The notes: generated from the sequence alone by a model not told the origin. DNA of 44,340 nt from Desulfovibrionales bacterium (GCA_007693505.1 REDL01000032.1:1-44340); one strand, 5' to 3'. Counted from the stretch's first letter, positions 35,822 through 44,340 are shown. Program-made: numbers and translations.

Positions 35822-36748
35822 ATGTCTGAAATGAGAGCATCCAAGTCCGTATTGATCGTGGATGATGTTCCCGTCAATATCCAGGTTCTGGCCGAAGCCT
35901 TGCGTGTGGATTACCGGGTACGGATCGCAGCCAGCGGCGCTAAGGCGCTGGCCATTGCCGCGTCCGATGACCCACCGGATATTATTCTACTGGATGTGAT
36001 GATGCCGGAGATGGACGGCTATGAGGTTTGTCGCCTGCTGAAAAATGATCCGGTAACCAAGGAAATACCCGTCATCTTCATCACGGCCAAAACCGATAGC
36101 GAGGATGAGGCCCGGGGCTTGAATCTCGGGGCCGTGGACTATATTGCCAAGCCGTTCAGTATCCCGGTGGTCAAAGCCAGAGTGCGCACCCATGTTGACT
36201 TGAAGGTTCGAACGGAGCTGCTTGAGCAGCTGGCCATGCTGGACGGATTAACGGGAATCGCCAATCGGCGCAGTTTCGAGCAAAGTTTGGAGCAGGAATG
36301 GAAACGTGCATCCCGCAATGCTCTGCCCATCAGTGTCGTGATGATTGATATCGATTATTTCAAACCCTACAATGATCATTACGGACATGGCGCTGGAGAC
36401 GTCTGTCTGCAGCAGGTGGCTGCGGCCCTGCGCTCGGAAATCCATCGGCCCATGGACGTCGTGACCCGTTTCGGTGGCGAAGAATTCGCGGCGTTGCTCC
36501 CGGAAACGGATGCAGACGGCGCGCTGGTCATTGCCAGGGCGTTTTGCAGGGCTGTAGCGAATCTGAACCTTCCGCACGGTTACTCCCTCACGGCGGATCA
36601 TGTGACCGTTTCTGTTGGTCATGCCACTACCATTGCTTTGCCGGACAAATCTTCCAGGGAGCTGGTGAACGCCGCGGATAAGGCACTCTACGAAGCCAAA
36701 AATAGTGGTCGCAACCGAATTTATCCTGAAGCTGGCCAGCTTCATTGA
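35822..36748 (+). CDS. Receiver-GGDEF diguanylate cyclase
   Basis: A response regulator that makes cyclic di-GMP when phosphorylated. 308 residues. The receiver (about 8-125) has VDDVPVN, phosphoacceptor aspartate in IILLDVMMPEMDG and lysine in YIAKPFS. The GGDEF domain (about 140-300) has LDGLTGIANRRSF, VVMIDIDYFKPYNDHYGH and the active-site loop RFGGEEF. An RPMD sequence exactly five residues before GGEEF is a canonical RxxD product-inhibition site. All catalytic residues are intact, so an active, feedback-inhibited cyclase is expected. It follows the membrane kinase by 3 bp with CGAGGAG upstream, so it is very probably cotranscribed and paired with it. The efflux genes start 71 bp later. 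Confidence 0.95.
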   Translation: MSEMRASKSVLIVDDVPVNIQVLAEALRVDYRVRIAASGAKALAIAASDDPPDIILLDVMMPEMDGYEVCRLLKNDPVTKEIPVIFITAKTDSEDEARGLNLGAVDYIAKPFSIPVVKARVRTHVDLKVRTELLEQLAMLDGLTGIANRRSFEQSLEQEWKRASRNALPISVVMIDIDYFKPYNDHYGHGAGDVCLQQVAAALRSEIHRPMDVVTRFGGEEFAALLPETDADGALVIARAFCRAVANLNLPHGYSLTADHVTVSVGHATTIALPDKSSRELVNAADKALYEAKNSGRNRIYPEAGQLH

Positions 36749-36819
36749 GACCTCCTTCACCATCAACATGCATCGAGTCCGGTGCGAACTGTTTTTTGCA
36801 TCACATCCATCACCAACAT

Positions 36820-39273
36820 ATGACAGTACATTATCGCCTGTCCCTCAGGCTGCTTGTTTCTTTGCTCTGTTTTGGTTTCCTGTTTTTCTCCGGCATCATC
36901 ATGGAGAAAATCGCTGCATCGGAAGCTGCGCCGGGAACTGCTTCGGTGGCCGGTCCCGACGCCTCTCCCGAAACCGTGCGTATCGCCGTGGTTCACGATG
37001 GCGCTTCATGGTTTCACGATGAGTTGTTGGTACTGGTCCAGGCGGAACTGGATGCGCTATTGGCAGGTCGGGAGATACGCTGGATTGAACAGCCGGAGTT
37101 GAACGCGGAGTTGGATGCTGACCGCCTTGCCTCACATTTGCAATTGGCCCTGGATGAGCCGAAAACCGACCTTGTCCTTGCATTGGGCACTCTGGCCACG
37201 ATTTTGGCAGCCAGGGAGTCGACCATCCTCACAAAACCAGTGGTCGGCGGACTGATCCCCGAAGCAACTATTCTGGACCTGCCCATTGATGCCAGTGGCG
37301 CTTCTACCCAAACGAACCTGACCTTTGTGGCCAACCCACGGCGGATCAAGGACGATATCCAGGCGTTTCATCGACTGACTGCGTTCAGCCATCTGCACGT
37401 CCTGGTGGATCGACAATTGCTTCAAGGCCTGCCGCGTATTGACGTGTTGGCGCAAAGGATGGCTGGCCAGTTGCCTGGCCATCCGGACCTGCGCGTCAGC
37501 ATCCTGCCCATGGACGGTCAGGCCGCGCCAGTTCTGGACGGACTTCCGGAAAACATCCAGGCTGTCTATCTGACACCGGCTCTGCGCATGTCAGAGTCAG
37601 AGAGGGATGTTCTTCTCCAAGGATTGATTGCCCGAAAAGTCCCTACCTTTTCCCTGATTGGACGCTCGGAGGTAGAGCGTGGCGTACTGGCCGGCCTGGC
37701 TCCCGGTGACATGGGCCGCATTGCCCGGCGAATCGCCCTGAACATCCAGCAAGTGTTGCTGGGTCAGGATGCTGGAAGTCTCCAGGTTCTGCTCCAGGAA
37801 GAAGATGCCTTGGTTGTCAATGCCCGCACCGCGGAACAAATTGGTTTTTCGCCGACATTCACGGCCTGGATCGAGGCCACTTGGCTGGATCGCCCCAGCC
37901 TGGAGGATGCACCGCCTTTGACATTGGATCAGGCCATGCGCCTGGCCCTGGAACACAACGCAGGTCTGGACGCCGAACGTTTCCGCCGGGACGCGGCGCG
38001 GCGCGACCATGACCTGGCCGGTTCCCGGTTGCTGCCCCAGGCCGTGGGGCAGGTCCAGTATCAGCGCCTGGACGCGGATCGGGCCCAGGCATCCCTGGGC
38101 CTTTTTCCGCGAGAACGGACCACGGCCGGAATCGTACTGCGCCAGATGATCTTCGACGATGCCCTGATCAGCGCCTGGAGAGCAACGGATCACCTGTCGC
38201 GTTCCCAAAGCCGGGAGCTGGAGTCCGTGCGCCTGGACGTGCTGGCCGAAGCCGGGCAACGCTATCTGCAACTGCTCTCGGCCCAGGCAATGCTGCGCAT
38301 TGACCGGGAAGTCCTCCAACTGACCCAGACCCACCGCCAAATGGCCCGAACCCGGCATCAGATCGGCGTCTCCGGACCTGAGGACGTGTATCGCTGGGAA
38401 TCCGAGACAGCGCAACGCAAGAGCGCCGTGTTCGCGGCCCAGACCCGGGTGGAGCAGTCCCGTTTCGCTCTGAACCAGACCCTGGGCATGGACCAGGACC
38501 AGCAATGGGCTGTGCAGGACATTCTCCTTGGCGACGATGAGTTCGCCTTCCTGGACAAGCAATTGAACGGATTGCTGCGCACCGTGGCTGACTGGGAACG
38601 ACTTCGACCTTTTTTTGTCGAACTGGCCCTGGACCTCTCCCCGGAGATCAAGGCCCTGGAGGAAGTGGCCACGGCCCAGAAAATCGATCGGGACCGCCTG
38701 CGTCGCCGGTTTACCACCCCGAGCCTGCACGCCCAATTCAGCTATGATCGTGAACTGGCCGCTGACCGTCCCGGAGCCGGCCCCCTGCCGTTTTCCCTTC
38801 CAGAAGCCGACCGCAACGAATGGGCCGTGGGCTTGGCCCTGAGCATGCCCCTGTTTGAGGGGGGAGGGCGGTTTCATGAATTGCGCCAGGCCGAGGACCA
38901 GCTGCAGGGCTTGGCGCGGACAAGGAACCAGGCCGAGCAAATGGTTGCCCAGCGGGTCAGAGCCGCCCTCGTTGCCATGCAGAGTTCACACCCAAACATC
39001 CGCCTGACTCGGGAAGCGGCCCGGCTGTCCAGGGAATCCCTCCGCGTGGTTCAGGACAAATACGCCCGGGGCGTAGCCACCATTCTCGATCTTTTGGACG
39101 CCCAGAATCAGGTGGCCGTGCAGGATCAGGCCGCGGCCCTGGCTGTTTACAGGTACCTTGGCGACCTCTTGGAATGTCAGCGGGCTTTAGCTTGGTTTGA
39201 GGTGGATAAAACGGATGCGGAGAAGCAGACATTTCTGGACGCGATGCAGATGCATCTCATGATGGGAAACTGA
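36820..39273 (+). CDS. Fusion of ABC substrate-binding-like domain with TolC-family outer membrane factor
   Basis: An 817-residue exported protein. The N-terminal hydrophobic stretch (residues 9-27) is a signal peptide. Residues about 45-345 resemble the ABC_sub_bind periplasmic family: DLVLALGTLATILAARES, KPVVGGLIPEA, then PENIQAVYLTPALRM and RKVPTFSLIGRSEVERGVLAGL. Residues about 375-810 are a TolC-type efflux domain with the usual two repeats (LTLDQAMRLALEHN; WAVGLALSMPLFEGGG; YARGVATILDLLDAQNQ). Normal TolC proteins have only the second part. It would form the outer-membrane channel for the RND pump encoded downstream, with an extra periplasmic ligand-binding module. The start is taken as ATG 36820; ORF extension to 36745 is open but unlikely. 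The join is in one uninterrupted frame. Confidence 0.85.
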   Translation: MTVHYRLSLRLLVSLLCFGFLFFSGIIMEKIAASEAAPGTASVAGPDASPETVRIAVVHDGASWFHDELLVLVQAELDALLAGREIRWIEQPELNAELDADRLASHLQLALDEPKTDLVLALGTLATILAARESTILTKPVVGGLIPEATILDLPIDASGASTQTNLTFVANPRRIKDDIQAFHRLTAFSHLHVLVDRQLLQGLPRIDVLAQRMAGQLPGHPDLRVSILPMDGQAAPVLDGLPENIQAVYLTPALRMSESERDVLLQGLIARKVPTFSLIGRSEVERGVLAGLAPGDMGRIARRIALNIQQVLLGQDAGSLQVLLQEEDALVVNARTAEQIGFSPTFTAWIEATWLDRPSLEDAPPLTLDQAMRLALEHNAGLDAERFRRDAARRDHDLAGSRLLPQAVGQVQYQRLDADRAQASLGLFPRERTTAGIVLRQMIFDDALISAWRATDHLSRSQSRELESVRLDVLAEAGQRYLQLLSAQAMLRIDREVLQLTQTHRQMARTRHQIGVSGPEDVYRWESETAQRKSAVFAAQTRVEQSRFALNQTLGMDQDQQWAVQDILLGDDEFAFLDKQLNGLLRTVADWERLRPFFVELALDLSPEIKALEEVATAQKIDRDRLRRRFTTPSLHAQFSYDRELAADRPGAGPLPFSLPEADRNEWAVGLALSMPLFEGGGRFHELRQAEDQLQGLARTRNQAEQMVAQRVRAALVAMQSSHPNIRLTREAARLSRESLRVVQDKYARGVATILDLLDAQNQVAVQDQAAALAVYRYLGDLLECQRALAWFEVDKTDAEKQTFLDAMQMHLMMGN

Positions 39274-39313
39274 GGAAACGGGCCGTGAAAAAAGCTTTGG
39301 CAAATTGCCTTGC

Positions 39314-39340
39314 AAAAGGCGATCGGCTTGTCGCCCTTTT
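39314..39340 (+). terminator. Possible weak terminator after the TolC fusion
   Basis: AAAAGGCGA (39314-39322) pairs, with one bulge, to TCGCCCTTTT (39331-39340), leaving an 8-nt loop and a T-rich 3' side. It lies in the 133-bp gap before the adaptor gene, so it may reduce rather than stop transcription into the pump genes. Confidence 0.4.
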
Positions 39341-39406
39341 CTGTTTCTGTTGGCTATGTTGCAGAAGAGGGCGTCTCACACTGAATGCATTACGGAGCAG
39401 TTCGTC

Positions 39407-40504
39407 GTGATATTTCATCGACTTGTTTTTGTTCTGTGCGCCGCATTTCTGGCAGTCGGCTGTGCTGAGCCTGACCAGCCATACGTCCCGGGACCTCGGC
39501 CAGTGAAAACCGTTACCGTGGAAGCGCCCCGTGACCATGTTGCGCGCAGTTTTTCCGGCATTGCCCAGGCTGCCAGGGACACGGTGCTCAGCTTCCGGAT
39601 TGCCGGTGTGCTTCAGGAACTCTCCGTGCAGGTGGGAGACCGGGTTCAGGCCGGAGGACTGATCGCTGAACTGGACTCGCGGGATGTTGAACTCAAGGTT
39701 CTGGAATTGGAAGCCCTGACCGCCCAGGCTCAGGCGGCCTTCAACCAGGCCCGGGCCGATTATGAGCGTGTCCGGGGGTTGTACGAGGTAGGCAGCGTGA
39801 GCAAAAGCGATCTGGATCAGGCCCAGGCCGGTTTTGAAACGACCCGGGCCCAACTGGCCGCGGTGAGCAAAAACCTGGCCCAGGCTCGGCTGAACCGCTC
39901 CTTCACCAGGCTTGTTGCACCCACGACCGGAAGCATTTCCCAGGTGCCGGTGGAAAATTTTCAGACCCTGCAGGCTGGACAGCCTGTTGCCGTGCTCAGC
40001 ACGGATGAAGAACTGGAATTCGAGGCAGGCATTCCAGACCGCCTGATTCACCAGCTTCGGATTGGGGATCCGGCTGAGGTGGTCTTTGACGTGCTCCCGG
40101 ACAAGGCCTTTTCCGCGGTCGTCAGCGAGGTGGCCATTACCACCGGTCCGCTCAGCGCTTTTCCGGTCACATTGCGTTTAGAGAAACCCACCCAGCGCAT
40201 TCGTCCCGGAATGATCGGCTCGGTCCGATTCAACCTGCCCCACAATGCGAACACTGATTCTTTGGAACCCTTCACCGTGATTCCGTCGGAGGCGGTTTTC
40301 GGACTGTCCACCGGGGAACAAATGGTCTGGCTTGTTGATCCGGACTCCAAGACCGTTCATCGCCGACAGGTCACAGTGGGCCGCTTGGTCCCCGAAGGAT
40401 TGCAAATCCTGGACGGTCTTGCCGGTGGGGAAATCCTGGTGACCCGCGGGGTGCATCGCTTGGAGGAAGACCAGGAGGTCCGCATCCTCGAGAATGGATC
40501 CTGA
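39407..40504 (+). CDS. RND efflux periplasmic adaptor (membrane fusion) lipoprotein
   Basis: Links an RND pump to an outer-membrane channel. About 365 residues. The N-terminus is a lipoprotein signal ending in the lipobox AVGC, so the mature protein begins at that cysteine and is lipid anchored. Features in order: barrel-sandwich half-motif TVLSFRIAGVLQELSVQVGD, a helical hairpin of Ala/Gln-rich sequence (AQAQAAFNQARADYERVRGL), the second half FTRLVAPTTGSISQVPVE, then beta-barrel and membrane-proximal domains. The start is taken as GTG 39407, with GGAG upstream, because it gives a proper signal peptide; ATG 39356 would place 17 extra residues in front of it. The RND pump gene follows after 128 bp containing tandem repeats. 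Confidence 0.92.
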   Translation: MIFHRLVFVLCAAFLAVGCAEPDQPYVPGPRPVKTVTVEAPRDHVARSFSGIAQAARDTVLSFRIAGVLQELSVQVGDRVQAGGLIAELDSRDVELKVLELEALTAQAQAAFNQARADYERVRGLYEVGSVSKSDLDQAQAGFETTRAQLAAVSKNLAQARLNRSFTRLVAPTTGSISQVPVENFQTLQAGQPVAVLSTDEELEFEAGIPDRLIHQLRIGDPAEVVFDVLPDKAFSAVVSEVAITTGPLSAFPVTLRLEKPTQRIRPGMIGSVRFNLPHNANTDSLEPFTVIPSEAVFGLSTGEQMVWLVDPDSKTVHRRQVTVGRLVPEGLQILDGLAGGEILVTRGVHRLEEDQEVRILENGS

Positions 40505-40521
40505 TGGACCTTAAGCCCGAA

Positions 40522-40573
40522 ATTGGCGCCTGTACCTGACGTACGCACATGACGCACGTACCTGGCGTCTGTA
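40522..40573 (+). repeat. Four tandem imperfect 13-bp repeats
   Basis: Units at 40522, 40535, 40548 and 40561: ATTGGCGCCTGTA, CCTGACGTACGCA, CATGACGCACGTA, CCTGGCGTCTGTA. T3, G4, C6, G7, G11 and A13 are invariant. They fill the gap between adaptor and pump genes, ending 59 bp before the pump start. A GTACG/CGTAC inverted pair lies inside. No function is known. Confidence 0.6.
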
Positions 40574-40632
40574 TCTCGTCTCCAGGAATCCTGCATAGCT
40601 CTCCACCTTTTGCCTTTTGCACCCGACGCCCC

Positions 40633-43600
40633 ATGAATCTTGCTGCCTTTTGCATCCAGAACAACCGCACGTCCCTGGTTATCCTTGTCCTGCTGGCCTT
40701 TCTCGGCGTAACCACCTACCTGAACATCCCCCGCCTGGAGGATCCGGAATTCACCGTGCGCACAGCCCTGGTGATCACCTCCTTTCCTGGGGCATCGCCG
40801 CAGCGTGTGGAGGAGCTGGTCACCGACAAGCTGGAGGAACGCATCCGGGAGATCGCCGAGGTGGACTACATCACCTCACAATCCATGTCCGGGGTGTCCA
40901 TCATTCAGGTGAACATCCAGCAACGATTCAAGGATCTGGATCCGATCTGGCAGAATCTGCGCAACAAGGTGACTGATGCCGCGCCGAATCTGCCGGAAGG
41001 GGTCCTTCCGCCCCTGGTCAATGATGAATTTGGTGATGTTTTCGGCATCCTGATTGCCCTGACCGGTGACGGGTTTACTTACCGGGAGCTGAAGGACAAG
41101 GCGGAAATTGTTCGGGATCAGTTTTTGCTCCTGGAAGACGTGGCCAAGGTGGACATCTACGGCATTCAGGAAGAACGTATTTTCGTGGAATTCTCCAATG
41201 CCAGGCTTGCCGAATTCGGTTTCAGTCCGGCTCAAGTAGTCCAGCTGCTGCACGCCCAGAATGCCATCCAGCCCAGCGGCGTGGCCCTGGTCGGCTCGGA
41301 GCGGGTTGTCATTGAGCCCACCGGGGAATTCACTTCCCTGGACAACCTGGCTTCCACCACCTTTCGCCTGCCGGGCCGGGCTGAAAGCATTGCCTTGCGG
41401 GATTTCGCCACCATCACCCGCGACTACCAGGACCCTCCAGGGCCCATGGCCCGGTTTGACGGCGAGCGGGCCATGATTCTGGCCGTGAGCATGGCCCAGG
41501 GCGGCAAGATCACGGACCTGGGAGACCGGGTTGAAGAGCGCCTGGAGTCGTTGCGGGCCGGCCTGCCCATCGGCCTGGACCTGGACATCCTGCTTTTTCA
41601 ACCCGACTTCGTGCGGACGGCCATTGACGATTTCATGATCAATCTGGCGTTGGCCTTTGTCTTTGTTGTCGGGGCCATGTTCGTGTTCACGGGGTTGCGG
41701 ACCGGCATCGTGGCCGGACTGGTCATCCCCATGTCCATCCTGACCTGTATCGCCTTGATGCCCTTGTTCGGCGTGGATCTGCAGCGGGTGTCCATTGCCT
41801 CGTTCATCATCGCGTTGGGCCTGCTGGTGGCCAACGGCGTGGTGGTTAGTGAAAATATTCTGGTGCGCCTGAATCGGGGGGAGGACCGCCTGGGCGCGGC
41901 CACCCAGGCGGTACGGGAGCTCTGGTTTCCGCTGCTGACCGCATCCCTGACCACCATCTTTGCCTTCATGCCCATTCCCATGGCCCAGTCCGAGACCGGG
42001 GAATACACCATGTCCTTGTTCATCGTGGTCAGCCTGACGTTGCTGCTGTCCTGGATCTTTTCCCTGACCATGGTCCCCCTGCTCAGCTTCTACTTTCAAA
42101 GGCCGCGCAAAGCGGAACAGCAAAAAGGAAACGACCCGTTTCCCGGTTTCTGGTACCGAAAATTCCGAGGGATGTTGCTCTTCTGTCTCCAACGTCAGCT
42201 CGCCTTTGTGGTTTTTGCCCTGCTGCTGACCATTGGCGGAGCCGCGGCATTCCGCCTGGTGCCGACCATGTTTTTTCCACCCAATGACCGGGAAATGTTC
42301 ACCATTGAATTCTGGCAGCCCTTTGGTACGGATATCCAGGTGACAGCCGAACGGCTGCATGAACTGGAGGAACACCTGCTCCGTCAGGAAGGGGTGCTCT
42401 CCCTGGGAGCATTTATCGGCTCGGGCGGGCCGCGCTGGTATCTCTCCCTGAACCCGGAACAGAATAATCCCAATTATGCGTTTGTGATCGTGAATACCCG
42501 GTCCCTGGATGACGTCACCCCCCTGATCCAGACTGCCAGGGCCTTTCTGGACGATCGGTTTCCGGACACCCGGCATACGGTGCGTCGTCTGGAGCTGGGC
42601 CCCCCTGTCGGCGCACCGGTCCAGATCCGCATCGCCGGCCCGGATATCGATGACCTGTATCGTCTTCGCGACGCCGCCATCCAGGCCATTGCTCCCATTG
42701 ACGGGATCAGTTCCATTCATGACGACTGGGGGGAGTGGACCAAGAAGATGGTCGTGGATGTCAACCAGGAACAGGCCAAGCGCATTGGTTTGTCCACCCA
42801 GGACATCGCCCTGTCCCTGCAGACGCAAATTTCCGGTCTTACCGCCACCCAGTTCCGGGAAGGCGACAACCTGGTGCCGGTGGTGGTGCGGGCCCAGGAG
42901 AGCTTTCGCAAGGATCTGGGCAATATCGAAGGATTGAACGTTTATGGTTTTCACAATGGGCATAGTGTGCCCCTGCTGCAGGTGGCCACTACCCGTTTGA
43001 CCTGGCAGCCCAGTGATATCCGGCGCAGGGATCAGACCCGGACCATGACCGTGAAGGTGGAAATTTCCGGACGCTATGCCGCGGATGTGCTCGACGAAGT
43101 CCAGGCGGCGATGATGGACGTGCAGCGCTCGGATACATGGCTGGAAGCATATTCCGTGGAATACGGCGGTGAGGTGGAGGAAAGCGCCAAGGCCAACGCC
43201 TCGGTCATGGCCGGTGTGCCCCTGGCCATGGGGCTGCTGGCCCTGGTGCTTATTGTCCAATTCAACTCCATCCGGCGCTTCCTGATCATCCTGCTGACCA
43301 TCCCGCCGATGATGGTCGGCATCAGCGCCGGACTGCTGCTTACCAGGGAACCTTTTGGATTCATGGCCATGCTGGGCATGATCAGTCTCGTGGGCATCAT
43401 CGTGAACAACGCCATTTTAATTCTGGATCGGATGGAAATTGAGCGATCCGAGGGCAAATCCGAGCAGGAACTGGTGGTCAATGCCGTACAGGAACGGCTT
43501 CGGGCCATTTTCCTGACCGCGGCCACCACGATCATGGGTCTGGTCCCCTTGGCCTTGCTGGGCGGTGACATGTGGCGACCCATGGCCAATGTCTTGATTT

Positions 43601-43728
43601 TCGGCCTTTCCTTTTCCTCCCTGTTCACCCTGATCCTTTGTCCGGTGCTCTATGCCATGTTTTTCCGAATCCGCTTTCCGCGGGAAACTGAGGAAAACGC
43701 AACTGCACATCACGGCAATGGGGCATGA
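40633..43728 (+). CDS. RND efflux pump, inner-membrane permease (AcrB/HAE-like)
   Basis: A proton-driven trimeric exporter, 1031 residues, full length. The N-terminal transmembrane helix is SLVILVLLAFLGVTTYL, followed by porter sequences (DPEFTVRTALVITSFPGASP, VEELVTDKLEERI), helices 2-6 from about residue 335 (INLALAFVFVVGAMFVFTGL), a second porter region, and helices 8-12 near the end (MAMLGMISLVGIIVNNAILIL, ATTIMGLVPLALLGG). The intramembrane relay region has GLLVANGVVVSENI, where classical HAE1 pumps have a DD pair; this looks closer to the divergent pumps that lack it. The substrate is unknown. The start ATG 40633 fits the family N-terminus; an upstream in-frame ATG at 40549 lies inside the tandem repeats and is rejected. 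It follows the adaptor gene and completes a tripartite pump. Confidence 0.94.
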   Translation: MNLAAFCIQNNRTSLVILVLLAFLGVTTYLNIPRLEDPEFTVRTALVITSFPGASPQRVEELVTDKLEERIREIAEVDYITSQSMSGVSIIQVNIQQRFKDLDPIWQNLRNKVTDAAPNLPEGVLPPLVNDEFGDVFGILIALTGDGFTYRELKDKAEIVRDQFLLLEDVAKVDIYGIQEERIFVEFSNARLAEFGFSPAQVVQLLHAQNAIQPSGVALVGSERVVIEPTGEFTSLDNLASTTFRLPGRAESIALRDFATITRDYQDPPGPMARFDGERAMILAVSMAQGGKITDLGDRVEERLESLRAGLPIGLDLDILLFQPDFVRTAIDDFMINLALAFVFVVGAMFVFTGLRTGIVAGLVIPMSILTCIALMPLFGVDLQRVSIASFIIALGLLVANGVVVSENILVRLNRGEDRLGAATQAVRELWFPLLTASLTTIFAFMPIPMAQSETGEYTMSLFIVVSLTLLLSWIFSLTMVPLLSFYFQRPRKAEQQKGNDPFPGFWYRKFRGMLLFCLQRQLAFVVFALLLTIGGAAAFRLVPTMFFPPNDREMFTIEFWQPFGTDIQVTAERLHELEEHLLRQEGVLSLGAFIGSGGPRWYLSLNPEQNNPNYAFVIVNTRSLDDVTPLIQTARAFLDDRFPDTRHTVRRLELGPPVGAPVQIRIAGPDIDDLYRLRDAAIQAIAPIDGISSIHDDWGEWTKKMVVDVNQEQAKRIGLSTQDIALSLQTQISGLTATQFREGDNLVPVVVRAQESFRKDLGNIEGLNVYGFHNGHSVPLLQVATTRLTWQPSDIRRRDQTRTMTVKVEISGRYAADVLDEVQAAMMDVQRSDTWLEAYSVEYGGEVEESAKANASVMAGVPLAMGLLALVLIVQFNSIRRFLIILLTIPPMMVGISAGLLLTREPFGFMAMLGMISLVGIIVNNAILILDRMEIERSEGKSEQELVVNAVQERLRAIFLTAATTIMGLVPLALLGGDMWRPMANVLIFGLSFSSLFTLILCPVLYAMFFRIRFPRETEENATAHHGNGA

Positions 43729-43998
43729 AGCAAATGGCGACGGGAACCTGCTTGCCGCATTGGATGGCGGTGCCCGGATTACTGTCGAAGCCGGGCTTGT
43801 GAGAGCGCCCCTGCGTCTCCTTCGAGAGCGCCACATCGACGGGATTGAGATCCGTGACGCCGCGGAATATCTTGCTGTATTGAGCGCGTGAGGAATCGGC
43901 GGGACAAGCTGATCGCCCTCCCAGGGTACGAGGCCGATATCCAGGCGCTTTCCCTGTCAGACATTCAGGAAGATATATGGGCCGTGGACGAAAAAATT
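43729..43998. other. Convergent gap between RND pump and LuxR-type gene
   Basis: No gene I can support. A plus-strand frame, open from inside the pump gene to 43891, would give a 57-residue product from the ATG at 43718, but it has no ribosome-binding site or recognisable motif. No terminator hairpin with a T-run was found for either flanking gene. Confidence 0.35.
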
Positions 43999-44340
43999 CT
44001 ACCCAGCCTCATGCTCCATGGCCAGCTTGATGATCTGTCCCAGTCCTTTGACATTGAGTTTCTCCCGGATGCGGCGGATGTAGCTGCTGACGGTGCGAGG
44101 GTCCAGGCCGGACTGTTCGGCGATGTCCTTGGGCCTGATGCCTTCGGCCAAGAGCAAAAAGACCTGGTACTCGCGTTTTGAGAGGATTTTCGAGTAGTTC
44201 GGCGGGCCGTCATTGTTTTTGAGCAGCGGGCTGTAGGCTCCGGCCAGTCTGGCGACGTGTTCCTTGGAGCTGACGAAAGACACGTACGGGAGATGCGAGC
44301 AAGCCCGGAGAAGGCTTTGAGTTTCTTGGTTTTCGTTTTG
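43999..44340 (-). CDS. LuxR-type HTH regulator, N-terminus cut by window
   Basis: The C-terminal part of a LuxR/NarL family transcription regulator. The frame is open to the right edge, so at least 113 residues are present and the N-terminal domain, perhaps a receiver, is off-window. The DNA-binding domain is clear: LSKREYQVFLLLAEGIRPKDIAEQ is the first half of the GerE helix-turn-helix, and DPRTVSSYIRRIREKLNV is the recognition helix with the usual dimer helix after it. A GTG at 44283 could start a shorter product but the upstream frame continues without a stop. It converges on the RND pump gene. The regulated genes are unknown. Confidence 0.85.
   Translation of the reverse strand, partial: QNENQETQSLLRACSHLPYVSFVSSKEHVARLAGAYSPLLKNNDGPPNYSKILSKREYQVFLLLAEGIRPKDIAEQSGLDPRTVSSYIRRIREKLNVKGLGQIIKLAMEHEAG

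Noticed and set aside
40549-40632. RND pump starting at ATG 40549
   Set aside because: This ATG lies inside the tandem repeats, and the added residues do not fit the usual pump N-terminus, which begins at 40633.
40876-43260. A 794-codon open frame opposite the RND pump
   Set aside because: Same shadow composition, and the plus-strand RND gene has full family motifs.
43718-43891. A 57-residue plus-strand gene after the RND pump
   Set aside because: No ribosome-binding site, no motif, and it overlaps the end of the pump gene in another frame.

Overview
The window is GC-rich bacterial chromosome, densely coded on both strands, with no rRNA, tRNA, CRISPR array or intact insertion sequence seen. 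The gene families and gene order (clpS-clpA-aat, a uvrB-ligA block, phosphoglucomutase next to a B12-type radical SAM protein, PAS kinases beside a receiver-GGDEF protein, an RND efflux cassette) suggest a Gram-negative deltaproteobacterium of the Desulfovibrionales type, possibly Desulfonatronum-like. That assignment is inference from protein character; no marker gene in the window proves it.

Layout. 1-3.4 kb is accessory DNA: an integron-type tyrosine recombinase running off the left edge, then two fragments of one Uma2-type nuclease gene flanking an intact AAA/DUF4143 ATPase gene. 3.4-11.3 kb is housekeeping: threonine synthase, a TlyA-type rRNA methyltransferase, a small cysteine-cluster protein, a 97-residue orphan, a putative wall hydrolase, phosphoglucomutase and a B12-binding radical SAM enzyme. 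11.5-15.1 kb holds signalling genes: cheD-cheB, a CYTH protein overlapping cheB tail to tail, and a pseudo-receiver/TPR protein. 15.2-18.6 kb is the bacterial N-degron pathway, clpS-clpA-terminator-aat. 19.6-24.5 kb is a tightly overlapped uvrB-glycosyltransferase-ligA operon behind an intergenic region with a perfect DnaA box. 24.5-28.7 kb (minus strand) carries a YgiQ-type radical SAM protein and a hybrid PAS kinase. 29.2-31.7 kb is glycogen phosphorylase behind a highly structured leader. 31.8-32.8 kb is a nucleoside-recognition (gate) membrane protein. 33.0-43.7 kb is a run of plus-strand genes: a membrane PAS kinase, a receiver-diguanylate cyclase, a substrate-binding-domain/TolC fusion, a lipoprotein membrane-fusion adaptor and an RND pump. 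The right edge cuts a LuxR-type regulator on the minus strand.

How the genes work together. Pgm and GlgP share glucose-1-phosphate as the glycogen branch point but lie 20 kb apart. UvrB and LigA are damage recognition and sealing steps of DNA repair and are transcribed with an unexplained glycosyltransferase. Aat marks proteins with Leu/Phe, ClpS recognises them and ClpA feeds them to ClpP, which is not in the window. The kinase and the receiver-GGDEF protein look like a c-di-GMP signalling pair placed directly upstream of the efflux genes. Least ordinary items: the substrate-binding/TolC fusion, the four-copy 13-bp repeat between adaptor and pump, the structured glgP leader, the split Uma2 gene, and the DnaA box plus palindrome before uvrB. 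I did not find a clear-cut undescribed multi-gene system.
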